A stretch of 64,000 nucleotides of DNA, taken from the NCBI GenBank assembly GCA_029718625.1, contig CM056380.1, positions 102,448,479 to 102,512,478 of the forward strand, read 5' to 3'. Below the pieces are notes generated by a model. It worked only from the letters and a program-made list of their open reading frames with translations. It ran no database searches and was not told the origin of the DNA. A program made the position numbers and the translations under genes. Below are positions 23,722 to 34,872 of the stretch, piece by piece. Each line of letters opens with the position of its first letter. Position 1 is the first letter of the stretch. This DNA is from Synaphobranchus kaupii. Lineage: Eukaryota; Chordata; Actinopteri; Anguilliformes; Synaphobranchidae.

Positions 23722-25671
23722 TCACCCCCTTCCCCGTGGCTGACGGATTCTCTCAGATCCAGCAGAACCATGCTACGAGCCGCTGAGAGAAAGTGGAGGA
23801 AATCCAGATCCCCAGATGACCTGGCCTCCTACCACACTCTGCTGGCAGCCTTCACAGCTGCAACTACATCAGCTAAAACTTCATTTCTCCAGTCGAAAAT
23901 TGATACATGTCTATCTAACCCACGTAAACTCTTTTCCACCTTCTCCTCCCTGCTCATCCCCCCTCCACCCCCTTCACCCTCCTCCCTCTCTGCAGATGAC
24001 TTCCTGACCCACTTTGAGGGGAAGGTGGCTGCGATCCGGAACTCCTTCACGCATCCGGTGACACCCCACATCCCCCATACTGAACCCATCGCTACACTGT
24101 CGTCCTTCAAGACTCTGAAGGACTCCGATGTGCTCGAGCTGGTGACGCGCCAGCGCGCAACCACCTGTCCACTAGACCCCATACCTTCAGCAGTCCTCCA
24201 GTCTATATCTGCTGAGCTCCTTCCATATCTGTCCTCCGTTATTAACAACTCCCTAATCTGTGGCCATGTTCCTGCTGCCTTTAAAACTGCCCGTGTAACC
24301 CCACTCCTTAAAAAACCTAGCTTAGATCCCGCTGATGTCAGGAACTACCGTCCTGTATCTCTCTTGCCCTTCCTGTCCAAAACAATTGAACGTGCTGTCC
24401 TTAACCAACTGTCTGTTTTTCTCCACCAGAACAACCTGCTTGACCCGCATCAGTCTGGCTTCAGAACCGGCCATTCCACCGAAACTGCTCTCCTGGCTGT
24501 GACTGAGGCACTCGCCACTGCTAGAGCCTCCTCCCTCTCCTCTGTTCTGATTCTCCTTGACCTGTCTGCGGCATTCGACACGGTCAACCACAAACTCCTG
24601 ATCTCCACACTCGCTGAGATGGGCATTTCTGGAACTGCCCTCTCTTGGTTTGTATCGTATCTCACTGATAGATCCTACCAAGTCTCCTGGAAGGGTTCCG
24701 TCTCTGCTCCCCGTCCCCTGTCTACAGGAGTCCCGCAGGGATCTGTACTGGGTCCTCTGCTGTTCTCTATGTATACTAAGTCTCTTGGCTCAGTAATCCA
24801 TTCACATGGCTTCTCATACCATAGCTATGCTGACGATACTCAACTCTTCCTCTCTTTCCCTCCCTCTACCCCACAGGTTAAGGAGAGGATATCTGCTTGT
24901 CTGACTGATATCTCTGAGTGGATGGCTACCCATCACCTGAAGCTCAACCTTGACAAGACAGAGCTCCTCTTCATGCCGTACAAGACCTCCCCACTACATG
25001 ACCTCTCCATCACCGTTGATGGGACCGTGGTGGCTGCCTCCCGCTCTGCAAGGAACCTGGGGGTGGTCCTGGACGACCGGCTGGACTTCAAAGAGCACAT
25101 CAGGGCGACGGCACGGTCCTGCAGGTTCCTCCTGTACAACATCAGGAGGATTCGACCATACCTGACCACCTACTCCACCCAGCTTCTTGTCCAGACCATG
25201 GTCACCTCACGCCTGGACTACTGCAACTCCCTGCTCGCAAGCCTACTGGCCTGCGCCATTCTGCCTCTTCAACTGATCCAGAATGCAGCTGCCCGGCTTG
25301 TGTTCAACCTCCCGAAATTTTCCCACGTAACCCCCCTGCTGAGGTCTCTCCACTGGCTGCCAGTTGCAGCCAGGATCAGGTTCAAAGTTCTGACCCTGGC
25401 CTACACTGCAGCCAATAGGACAGGCCCCGCCTACCTGCAGGACTTAATCCAGAACTATGTTCCTGCTCGACCACTTCCCTCTTCTACAGCAGGGCGACTG
25501 GCACTTCCCCCCCTCCGTGTCAAAGGCTCTCGCTTGTCCCGACTGCGGAGTTTTTCCACATTAGCACCTCAGTGGTGGAATTAACTTCCCATTCCCCTAC
25601 GTTCTACTCCAACCCTGCCTGCATTCCGTCGAGGCCTGAAGACACACCTCTTCAGACTCCACCTTGACTGA
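23722..25671 (+). pseudogene. L2 LINE reverse transcriptase, broken by a single stop codon
   Basis: The frame is open from the insertion junction (SPPSPWLTD...). The first Met at 23770 is internal. From that Met: linker, then the RT fingers (TPLLKKPSLDPADVRNYRPV, residues about 177-196), QSGFRTGHSTETAL, box A LLDLSAAFD with catalytic D270, TGVPQGSVLGPLLF, and YADD at 353-356 (D355, D356). These are followed by the HHLKLNLDKTELLF and SRLDYCNSLLA thumb and C-terminal blocks. Translation stops at 25582-25584 (TAA), where relatives read WWNELP. Past it the same frame continues LPIPLRS...LKTHLFRLHLD to a TGA at 25669-25671, so GAA-to-TAA looks like the only lesion. The apurinic-like endonuclease is missing, so the copy is dead as an autonomous element. 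Confidence 0.92.
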
Positions 25672-25976
25672 TATCCTCACCTAGGAATATCAGTTCCCTG
25701 TTCCCTGTGTTTTCCTGTCTGTTTATTATAGTTTCTAATAGTATTTGGAATGGTTTATAATAGCATAGTTTATAATAGTATTTGGAATGGTTTATAACAG
25801 TATAGTTTATAATAGTATTTGGAATGAAAGTGTGGTGTTGCTGATTTGCCCACAGCTTACTGTGAACTACAGTCAACGTTCATTGCTAGGGATAGCTGCT
25901 ACATTATGCAAAGGATGTGCTTTGCCTTGTCTGTTCTGTAATGATGATGATGTCTCTGTACGCACTTACTGTACGT

Positions 25977-25993
25977 CGCTTTGGATAAAAGCG
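25977..25993 (+). other. LINE 3-prime hairpin with GGATA loop
   Basis: CGCTTT-GGATA-AAAGCG: a 6-bp stem with a 5-nt loop, followed by TCTGCTAAAT and TGTAA repeats. This is the layout of the UnaL2 3-prime element that the LINE RT recognises. The SINE at 39922-40153 has a related tail. Confidence 0.75.
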
Positions 25994-26006
25994 TCTGCTA
26001 AATAAA

Positions 26007-26030
26007 TGTAATGTAATGTAATGTAATGTA
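26007..26030 (+). repeat. TGTAA-type terminal repeat of the LINE
   Basis: About five ATGTA units immediately before the host sequence resumes. In UnaL2-type elements such repeats form during target-primed reverse transcription. Confidence 0.85.
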
Positions 26031-26415
26031 AACAGCACTGTCAGGAATTACCGGGAACTCATAATACTACTACTGCTGCTGCTGCTACTGCTACTGATCC
26101 ATATAGCCGATTCCTTGATCGCACTAAACACGCACGAGCATGTCTGTTTCGCCATCATAAGCAATCCGCCAAGGTGGAAAAGCAGGCTTTTAAAGGGAAT
26201 GGGATATGACATTTTGATTGGTTTATTGCATGTCACGCCCAAGACACACCTATAATTAATGAAGAGACTAGGTTCAGCCCAGTTGCACCTTGCGCCGTGC
26301 TTAGCGCCCAAAAAAGACGCCGTTAAAATAGCAAAAGTAGACTTGGACACGCCCTAAATGGACTTAGCGCCATGCGCTTAGACTAAGCGCCAAGATCGCC
26401 AAGATAGGGCCCTAT

Positions 26416-27626
26416 AGGTTTCAGAACTTGCGTGAATGGTGTTTGTCCTTCTTTAATCCTGAATTATCGCCACATGTGTCTGGTTGTTAACATGGCACAC
26501 TGCAGTATGGCATGCAAGTAACAACCAAAATTCCAATGAAGCTTGTAATTTCACAAAAACAGGTTAATTCAAAAACCAAATCCAAGTTTCTACTTACGTC
26601 CGTCCATTAAAAATTACCAGTTAAATATGCATGGCTTTTAAAAAAAAGATTATAACCTTTTAGTGATTGATTAAAATGTTACCTCCAGGAGTGAGTTAAT
26701 GAAAGGCGCCATGTTTCAGAATTGGAATTTTTTTTTCCATTGTCAGTTTCTCAGTGTGAATCATATAAATGATGTGGTAATCATATTCATTGTCAGTTTG
26801 TGGTTAAAATAAAATTCTATCAAAAGATTCCAAAGAACTGCTCCTGTTCTTTCAAGAATCCCTGTGAAAGTTATTCATGTGCATCAAGCTGCACGGACTA
26901 TAGGGACACGGCATTCATACACATCAAGTGTTTAGTAAAGCGTTGCAATTTCCTTTCAATTGAATGCATTTTAGATGTGAGGTTAGCCTTAGACACTGCT
27001 CAAAGTCAGGGTTATTGAGCTGTTCAATGCTTAGCATGGCTTTCACCTCTGGAGATTCTCGAATCTATCCTGGAGAAACTCTCGGTTTTTGTTCTTCTGT
27101 GTGACAGCCCTCAAGGTGCAGAGATAAGAAAAATGAAAAACGCCACCTTGGGGAACGTGGGCACTATTGTTCTGAAAATGAAGTGGCTGGACTCGTTTCA
27201 AAAAGTTGTTTGTTCTGCCAGTCGTGCTTTCGAGCTGCAAAGGCCGCTCCGGTAAGAGACTATTCTGCAGTGCCAAGTGTAACTTTTGCTTTGCCCTCTT
27301 GACAAAACTTTTCTCTGCCTATTTATTGAACAAAGTGCATATATCCCTGACCGTAGACGTGAGAACACCGTCCACTGCTGCCTACAAGAAGGTAATGATG
27401 TCTGATGACAAGAACAGGCCATTTAGCCTATCTAGGCTTATTATTGTGCCTTAAGATTAGAGTATACAGCACTGTATCAAGTATTTTCTTCAACACTCCA
27501 AAGGTGTGTGATATTTCAAGATGAACTGCCAAGCTGTTCAATGCATTTTTTTATTGATGCCAATGAAATTTACCTTTAAAATGAAACATTACACATGACA
27601 CCAGCAAAGGGATTATATGGAATATA
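26416..27626. other. Intergenic, no recognisable feature
   Basis: No repeat ends or conserved protein motif. An 82-codon open frame at 27206-27454 has no recognisable family. Confidence 0.45.
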
Positions 27627-27628
27627 TA

Positions 27629-28736
27629 CAGTTGAAGTATCATGTTTAACTGCTCCACAGATTTCATGTTAGCAAACTTTAGTGTTGGCAAGTCAGTTAG
27701 GACATCTACTTTGTGCATGACACAAGTAATTTTTCCAACAATTGTTTACAGACAGATTATTTCACTTTTAATTATCCATATCACAATTCCAGTGGGTCAG
27801 AAGCTTACATACACTAAGTTGACTGTGCCTTTAAATTTTTTATATTTGGTTGCATATCCTTTGCATGCCATGACTTCCTGATGTCTGTGACCCAACAACA
27901 TCAATGGACTCTTGATATCTTATTTTCTGGTACTCTTACAAGCGATACTATAACGTCTTTGCATTTGAATGGATCTCTATGGGAATTGGGGGGTGGGACT
28001 AGATTTAGTTGTAAATTATGCTGGAACAGTATGGAATACATGATTGGTAAAATGGCTGTAAGTCATCAAGGGTCTGAGGTATCAAACAAGCCTCAAACCA
28101 TCACTCTGCTGCCAGATGTGCAGTAGATATGGATGAATCATTTAAAGGGTTGTTTCTCCTGACAAATTTTCCTATTGAACTCTATGGAAAAATAAGTCAG
28201 GAGAAGAAACCCTTCAAGTTATCCATCCATATCTACTGTATTTCTGGCAGCAGAGTGATGGTTTAAGGCTTGTTTGATACGTCAGACCCTTGATGACTTA
28301 GAGCCATTTAGCCAACCATGTGTTTCCATACTGTACCAGTGTAATTTACAGCTAAATATAGTCCCACCCCCCAATTCCCATAGAGATCCATTCAAATGCA
28401 GAGACATTATAGTATCGCTTGTAAGAGTACCAGAAAATAAGATATCAAGAGTCTTTTGATGTTGTTGGGTCACAGACATCAGGAAGTCATGGCATGCAAA
28501 GGATATGCGACCAAATATGAAACATTTAAAGGCACAGTCAACTTAGTGTATGTAAACTTCTGACCCACTGAAATTGTGATATAGTGAATTAAAAGTAAAA
28601 TAATCTGTCTGTAAACAATTGTTGGAAAAATTACTTGTGTCATGCACAAAGTAGATGTCCTAACTGACTTGCCAACACTATAGTTTGCTAACATGAAATC
28701 TGTGGAGTGGTTAAAAATGAGTTTTAATGACTTCAA

Positions 28737-28739
<3 letters not shown>
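27629..28739. mobile_element. Non-autonomous Sleeping Beauty-type Tc1 with foreign palindromic core
   Basis: Flanked by TA (27627-27628, 28740-28741). Both ends start CAGTTGAAG and keep the IR/DR layout of salmonid-type Tc1 elements: an outer repeat, then an inner repeat with CCAGTGGGTCAGAAGCTTAC at about 27790-27810, mirrored on the right. Inside CCTTTAAA the sequence switches to the core seen in other Tc1 families (GCATATCCTTTGCATGCCAT and its inverse), making a palindrome of about 670 bp centred near 28176. There is no transposase. Confidence 0.85.

Positions 28740-28769
<30 letters not shown>
28740..28769 (+). repeat. AT dinucleotide microsatellite at the Tc1 target site
   Basis: About 15 TA units abut the right end of the Sleeping Beauty-type element, consistent with insertion into a TA run. 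Confidence 0.9.
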
Positions 28770-28773
<4 letters not shown>

Positions 28774-29215
28774 AAATTTGGAAAAAGTACATATTTCAAA
28801 AAGAATGAGAAAGTAAAGGATGATATTTATGGTTTGAATTTAAAAATCCCTGGAGTACTACCTTTCATTTAAGTTTCATATTAAATGCTTTTCTCATTTT
28901 GTTTTTAGCAAATTTGATTCCGCAACACATTAGGCCACTGGATGATCAGAAATGTCCAGAAAGACTCTGTCAGCATGTCAGTGAAAATAAGTGGTCATAC
29001 AGCAACAAGGAATACCAACATTCATACTGTAAAATCCTCTTTAAATATTTGAGGGCAGATTTATTAAAGTCATAAATCGCTGTAGAGCTTTCACTGCATG
29101 TAAATTTGCAACACTCGGTATCTACTTTGGTGGTATAAGTACCTTTTGCAATGATTAAATGAAGTAAAACATGTTTTGCCCTAAGACCTGGAAATTCACG
29201 GTAGGGGACACATGG
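28770..29215. other. Intergenic, no recognisable feature
   Basis: AT-rich, no gene or repeat end seen. Confidence 0.45.
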
Positions 29216-29730
29216 TAGAGCACCATAATTCATTGGACAGTGACACATTTTTTGTTATTTTGGTTTTGTACTCTAGCACTTTGAGTTTGAAAGGATACAA
29301 TGACAATGAGGCTGAAGTGCAGACTGTCAGCTTTAATTTGAGGGTATTTTCATCTATATTGGAAATTCTAGAACCTCTTGTGCATAGTCCCCCCCATTTT
29401 CGGGCATCCAAAAATATTGGACAGTTTAACAATGTAGAATAAAGTAATCATTTTTTAATATTTGGTCGCATATCCTTTGCATGGCATGACTTCCTGATGT
29501 CTGTGACCCAACAACATCAAAAGGCGGCGGGGGGGAGGGGACTAGATTAAGCTGTAAATTACACAGAACAGTATGGATCACATGGCTGTAATGGCTAAAT
29601 GGCTATAAGTCATCAAGGGTCTGAGGCATCAAACAGGCCTGAAATCATCACTCTGCGGCCAGATATGGATGGATCACTTGAAGGGTTATTTCTCCTGACT
29701 TATTTTTCCATAGAGTTCAATGGAACTAAG
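29216..29730. mobile_element. Half foldback element, CAGTGAGCACC-type end
   Basis: Starts GAGCACCATAATTCATTGGA, follows the 16822-17386 copy, and enters the core (CCTTTGCATGGCATGACTTC). A gap with GGCGGCGGGGGGG replaces part of the arm at about 29523-29538. It ends near the palindrome centre (CCATAGAGTTCAATGGAA). Confidence 0.7.
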
Positions 29731-31336
29731 GAGACTAATTCAAAGGTTCTGAAATATGACTGCCTAAAGTGTGCAGCTATTAGACAAAATATTAAATGAC
29801 ACCAGTAGCCCACAGCAGGAAATCCCTTTGAAAATGTTTTTCTCAATTTGGATGGAAGGATGTGATTCACTACTTTCAGAACCTCATGTCTAGTGAGATG
29901 CATTTAATTACACAGCGAATACCGTTTTGCTTATATGTGTAAAACATTGCAGTCCTCTTGCCCAAACTCACAACCTTTCCATCAGCAGAGAAGCAGTGCC
30001 TAAAACCATGAAAACCTCATATATCCTTTTTCACTCCACGGTCATGCTCTAAGGACTCCATACAAGGGAGAAAGAAACCATGAACGTCAACATATTTGGC
30101 ATCATATGTAATGCCTTTACTAGTAAGATAACTCTTGACCTGAAGGGGCCAGTGAGTAATGACGCCTGGCAGTCTCAGCTCCATAAGCCCTGTGGTTGTG
30201 CATTTACTACAAATGCCTGTGCAAGTGGAGCACTGTTCCCTGCAGACCTGTGCTTTAGAAGAGGATCTTGTCAAGCTGAAGCACAATGCTTGAGCACGGA
30301 TGTAGCACATCGTATTGTGTTCGAGGCCCCTGACCAAAAATACATCAGGAATTGAATTGCTATTCAATGCCTGTGTTGCAAAATTACATGTATGGAAGGT
30401 TAGGCTGATGTGTTTACATCCCAGGTGACGGAGCAGTTTTGAGCAAGGTGCGTTACTGCAAATGCTACTTGAAGTGAAGTAGCATGAAGTGAAGACCAAC
30501 ACACCATCCTGAGGTTCAAACTTTCTTTTGTATATCACTACAATGTCCTCTGTATATAGAGGGATTTTTCATCAATTAAAATGAAAGAACATTTATACCA
30601 TCTATTATTATTATTATTATTATGAGTGGAGCAAATCATTGTCCAATAGAAACCTGTAATTATTATACTGTGGTGTTTTACACAGATGGACTTGTCTTTC
30701 TCTGAAATGTATTTTTCATTGTATACTTCAGTATGAAAAAGAGAATTCTCCTGGTAATGAGAAATGTCCTGTATTGGGAGAAATGTCCACACAATGTTGA
30801 TTTATTACAGTAGATTAAATATGACTTACATTTTTCAAGAAATGAAACAAGAATTGAATGTATTCTTGCTTTGAGGGGGAAAAAGCAGCATAATAAACCA
30901 TACAGACAGCATTTTCATGGTAATTGGCCTTTGCTTGTCCTTTGCAAACTGCCACAGGTCATGCTCACAAGGTCAGTGTAAAGAGCTTGCTGTTCATAAT
31001 CTAGGGGTCTTCCTCTCCGTTCCTATTTCTTATGTGTACAACCACCAGTTTGTCTCCACCACGTGACTTGCATGGATTAAAACTTTTATTTCAATGGTTG
31101 TCCTCCAGGGGTCCCCATAGGCAGTCCAGAGGCACAGTCAAGTGACTAATCATACAATCAAGTTTCTAACTGAGACATTTATGAAAACAATTTGTCGATC
31201 TACTCTGGAGAGAGTCAGGGAGGAAAGTGAATATGGATGGAGGTTTAAATGCTATAAAATCAGGTCAGGAGTTAGCCAGTGGTCCTCAGTCCTGGTCCTG
31301 GACAGCAACAGGGTCTGCTCTTTCCAAATAAAATGC
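29731..31336. other. Intergenic; minor repeat traces
   Basis: A TTA-type trinucleotide run lies near 30604-30622. AGTGGTCCTCAGTCCTGGTC at about 31279 resembles one end of a common fish MITE but has no partner. A 91-codon open frame at 30080-30355 shows no family motif. Confidence 0.4.
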
Positions 31337-31613
31337 CACGGTTTCTCTCGAACATCCACAGGCCTTTTTGTGCACGGTTTTTTTCGAAAACTACTTTCTA
31401 CCGAAATATGCCAACTGCATATATCCGCGTAACGGCTGAACCAAAGCACTTGAGTATTCTGGGGCACACTGTGTTGACACTACGCCCCAGAATACTGGCA
31501 TGTTTTGTTTGGTTGAGATTTTTCGCAGGTATACAGTTGGCGTACATCGGTAGAAAGCAGTTTTCAAAAAATCTGTGCACAACAAGGTCTGTGGATGTCC
31601 GTGGGTAACCGTG
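31337..31613. mobile_element. 277-bp foldback (palindromic) element
   Basis: The left arm starts CACGGTTTCTCTCGAACATC and the right arm ends GATGTCCGTGGGTAACCGTG. The arms pair for nearly their whole length (ACATCCACAG, TGTGCAC, ACTTTCTACCGA, CCAGAATACT) with scattered mismatches and meet near 31475. It has no coding capacity. Superfamily unknown. Confidence 0.75.
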
Positions 31614-33299
31614 TCATTATATTTGGTTAGAGACGCTGCTGTTGATTTTTTTTAATGTAAAGTTTCGGTGCTTTGAAAGCCACACACATTGGACCCGTTG
31701 AGGTCCATCGTATTAGGGTGATATCAAGGTGAGCTGCAGCGGATATCTGTAAAATAGTGAAATCTCAGTGAAACGATCTGGACGGATAGATGCCACTCCA
31801 GGTATATAGAAGCATTGCTTAATAAATTATTTTGGTGAACTGCCCCTTTAAGGTCTTGATTGAAGAATATGATTAGTTAGTTGAATCATGAATTAATTAT
31901 TTTTTTTATATTTAATGTTTTTGTGCAAGTTAAATGTTATATAGCTGCTCTCATTGTAACTATGGGCATTTCCCAATCATCATCTGTACTTAATTAGTGG
32001 CAATTACTTTATCAACTTAGATTACTGAGGCAGTGCAAATGGGATAATTGTTTGAAAAGTGGCTGCACAAAGGGGCTATTGCGACCTCTAGCTGGTGGAG
32101 GACTGAAGTGCAAGAAAGCAAGGGGAGACAAACCGGTGGCCCTACTTATGCGATGATTGCATAATTATTCTGTCTGGTATTGATCAATCTGTCTCCCTCA
32201 ATTCACACCACACATACAACAGCTCAGGAAATGTAAGAATATAATGAATATGATATATTGTTTTATCTATACAAGCTGTTTATAAGGATTTTAATTTACC
32301 GACAATTTCACAACTAAAAAAGTAGAAAAGTACAGCTGACTCCATATTTATGCATTGTGCTTCCTTATATAATGCCGTTAAAGTATCGCTTACTGGGTTT
32401 TACAGTTTTTATTGATTTATGTTATTATAGTCATTTGGCAGACGCTCTTATCCAGAGCGAGGTTATGAACATTTATTTTGCTAAAGTATGGGAGCCGTTC
32501 ATGTAGGTTTGGACTTTTTATTTTTCAATTGAGCAGGTCTCTGTGGCATTTCTCCACACAGCACTTGAAGCTCAGGGGGTTAGCGGGTCAGATGTGGTGG
32601 GTTCATGCGCAAGAGGTGGGAAAGCAATAACAGGCATGGCAGGTATCAGCCCTCCTCAGAGGCTCACGGATCTGCATTTGACTGCTTTTGACTGGAACAT
32701 TTCAGAAACAGCTTTGACAGGGCAATGCATCATCTTATTTATAAAATGCCCAGCTTCACTACCCCTTATTCAACGGACGGCAACATTATTTTTCAAAGTA
32801 CACTATCAGGCATGGACGGTAGTATCTCTACGACTGCCACAAAGTTTAAAAATAGAAAGTAAAAAATAAGCTGCAATGCACTGTAGCTGGTTTAAAAGTG
32901 TGTTTTTTGAAGTCTCAGTTGCTGGAGGAGCTGCTGTTGAATCTGAAAAAAAAACAGTAAGACTAATTGAAGGATGAGTACATGTGTACTGTAGGCATCC
33001 AACAGGGTAGATTCCTGGCTGATATACAACTGCATGGTTGCACGGCCATGTGACTATTACACAGTGCCAAAATATAGATTGAAAGTGAGGGAATGTAAAA
33101 TAGATCAGTTTTTACATTGTGTCCCCACATTCAGCGGCAGGTAGATGTCTCACATTTTTACTATCTCTATCACTACTCTTCATGCTTAACCATGCTCTCC
33201 AATGCAGCCTTCGTTATCACAGATGCTGTCCAATGGCTAGTTGATGTCCTAATGCCATGGTTGAATCTTGAACCAACTATGTATGGAGTACCTTGAATA
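31614..33299. other. Intergenic with a short LINE-tail fragment
   Basis: GTCATTTGGCAGACGCTCTT with ATCCAGAGCG at about 32428-32462 is the reverse complement of an L2/SINE 3-prime hairpin tail (GGATA loop). No LINE body follows. The rest has no recognisable feature. Confidence 0.5.
32428..32462 (-). mobile_element. Isolated L2/SINE 3-prime tail
   Basis: On the minus strand, CGCTCTGGATAAGAGCG forms the GGATA-loop hairpin, followed by TCTGCCAAATGAC. Only about 35 bp are recognisable, probably an extremely 5-prime-truncated insertion. Confidence 0.6.
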
Positions 33300-33307
33300 A
33301 TCTACAT

Positions 33308-33495
33308 CAGGGCTGCCCAACCCTGTTCCTGGAGATCTACCTTCCTGTAGGTTCTCATTTCAACCCTAATTTTGCACACCTGATTCTACTAATTAGCAGC
33401 TAGTTCTCTAGCTGTTAAATGAGGTGTGCTATGTTAGGGTTGGAGTGAAAACCTACAGGATGGTAGATCTCCAGGAATAGGGTTGGGCAGCCCTG
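33308..33495. mobile_element. hAT-like MITE
   Basis: 188 bp starting CAGGGCTGCCCAACCCTGTT and ending in the inverse, AATAGGGTTGGGCAGCCCTG. Flanked by ATCTACAT (33300-33307) and ATCTAAAT (33496-33503), an 8-bp target duplication with one mismatch. No coding capacity. Confidence 0.85.
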
Positions 33496-33503
33496 ATCTA
33501 AAT

Positions 33504-34287
33504 TCTGTCAAATATTTGGCTTTTATGGTACTGATGTTACTTGGAAGTGTACCTCATCAAAAAAAAAAAAAAACAAGGATAATAAAGAATATAAAAAACA
33601 GTGTAGTCTACTATAGTGACTCTACTACAGTATATAACCACAAAGTGTTATAATCTTTTTATGTTCTTATGATCATTCTAGTAGTGAGGAGTTCCTCTAA
33701 ATCTCCCCTCAGATGCTGGAGGGAATGGGATAGACCCTACTGATAAGATATGTGTGAGGTGTTTGGCAGGAATATCTGTGGGAATTGCACTGCTAGTGGC
33801 ATTAGAATTACCTTTCATAATGAGGTATCTGTACTTGACTTTGAGAAATCGCTAAAAGACATCAGTTCTGAATAAAAATACATCCCACTAGAGTTTTAAG
33901 TTATTTAAATAGACAAATTGGATTGAGACATTCATGTCAGACTATGTTACAGATGACTATAATATGAAACAATAACGTATCATCAAAATGCTCATGTATC
34001 ATGTACATTTTCAATGTACACAAAATTCCAAGTTACTCATGCATACAAAACACTGGCTATAATAAAACAAGCAAAGTTAAGCCTGCCATTAAAAGTATTC
34101 ATATCAAAATTAGGCCAAGTTACAACAAACAATACTGTCGATCTCAGCTAACACAAATTAAACAAGTTCTAATCCAAACTTAGCAATGCTACCCAATGTT
34201 TTCTAAATTATTTCATGTAACTTGGCCCTGTGTTTTTCATCTTACCATTTGAAGAGAATGTGGTCATTCAAACCTTGTCAAGTCAAC
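33504..34287. other. Intergenic, no recognisable feature
   Basis: An A run near 33560. Otherwise AT-rich, with no supported gene. Confidence 0.45.
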
Positions 34288-34870
34288 TAGATTTAGCTGT
34301 AAATTAAACTGGAACAGTATGAAACACAAGTGATCCATCCATATCTACTGCATATCTGGCAGCATCTGGTTTGAGGCTTGTTTGATACCTCAGACTCTTG
34401 ATGACTTACAGCCATTTCGGCAACCATGTATTCCATATTTTTCCAGCATAATTTACAGCTAAATCTAGTCCCACCCCCAATTCCCATAGAGATCCATTCA
34501 AATGCAGAGAAGTTATACTATCGCTTGTAGGAGTGCCAGAAAATAAGATATCAAGAGTCTTTTGATATTGTTGGATCACAGACATCAGTAAGTCATGGCA
34601 TGCAAAGGATATGCGACCAAATATAAAAAATTATTACTTTATTCTACATTATGTTAAACTGTCCAATATTTTTTGATTCCCGAAAATGGGGGGGACTATG
34701 TATGTACAAAAGGTTCTATAAACGGTTCATCCGATATAGATGAAAATACCCTCAAATTAAACTGACAGTCTGCACTTCAACCACACTGTCATTTCAAACT
34801 CAAAGTGCTAGAGTACAGAACCAAAATAGCAAAAAATGTGTCACTGTCCAATAAATTATGGTGCTCACTC
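34288..34870. mobile_element. Half foldback element, mirror orientation
   Basis: Right-hand half of the CAGTGAGCACC-type element: core arm (CAATTCCCATAGAGATCC, GGCATGCAAAGGATATGCGA), then TGTCACTGTCCAATAAATTA and GTGCTCACTC before TA (34871-34872). The left side is deleted to a short piece (CTAGATTTAGCTGTAAATTA). Confidence 0.7.
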
Positions 34871-34872
34871 TA

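Larger units (their letters stand above)
23720..26030 (+). mobile_element. L2-type LINE, UnaL2-like, 5-prime truncated
   Basis: Inserted into the second Harbinger-like copy. The host sequence resumes at 26031 (AACAGCACTG), resembling AACTAGCCCG just before the insertion, so a short diverged target duplication is likely. It holds the RT ORF, a 3-prime UTR with three tandem TTTATAATAGTATTTGGAATG-type units (about 25736-25825), the hairpin at 25977-25993, and a terminal ATGTA/TGTAA repeat. The endonuclease domain and 5-prime UTR are absent. The tail matches what is known of eel UnaL2. Confidence 0.9.
22173..26412. mobile_element. Harbinger-like non-autonomous transposon, copy 2, carrying an L2 insertion
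   Basis: Same ends as copy 1 (GGGCCCTATCTT and AAGATAGGGCCC) with a 3-bp duplication TAT (22170-22172, 26413-26415). It is inverted relative to 17872-19857: for example, CCCACTCCATCAACATCCAG here is the reverse complement of copy 1 near 19315. An L2 LINE (23720-26030) sits inside; removing it leaves about 1.9 kb that follows copy 1 end to end. A CTG/CTA-type trinucleotide stretch lies at about 26064-26097, next to the insertion. Confidence 0.85.

Noticed and set aside
23829..24248. Long antisense open frames across the L2 (also at 24322-24681) and across the LINE at 63422-63847
   Set aside because: These are shadows of the GC-rich reverse-transcriptase reading frame on the opposite strand.
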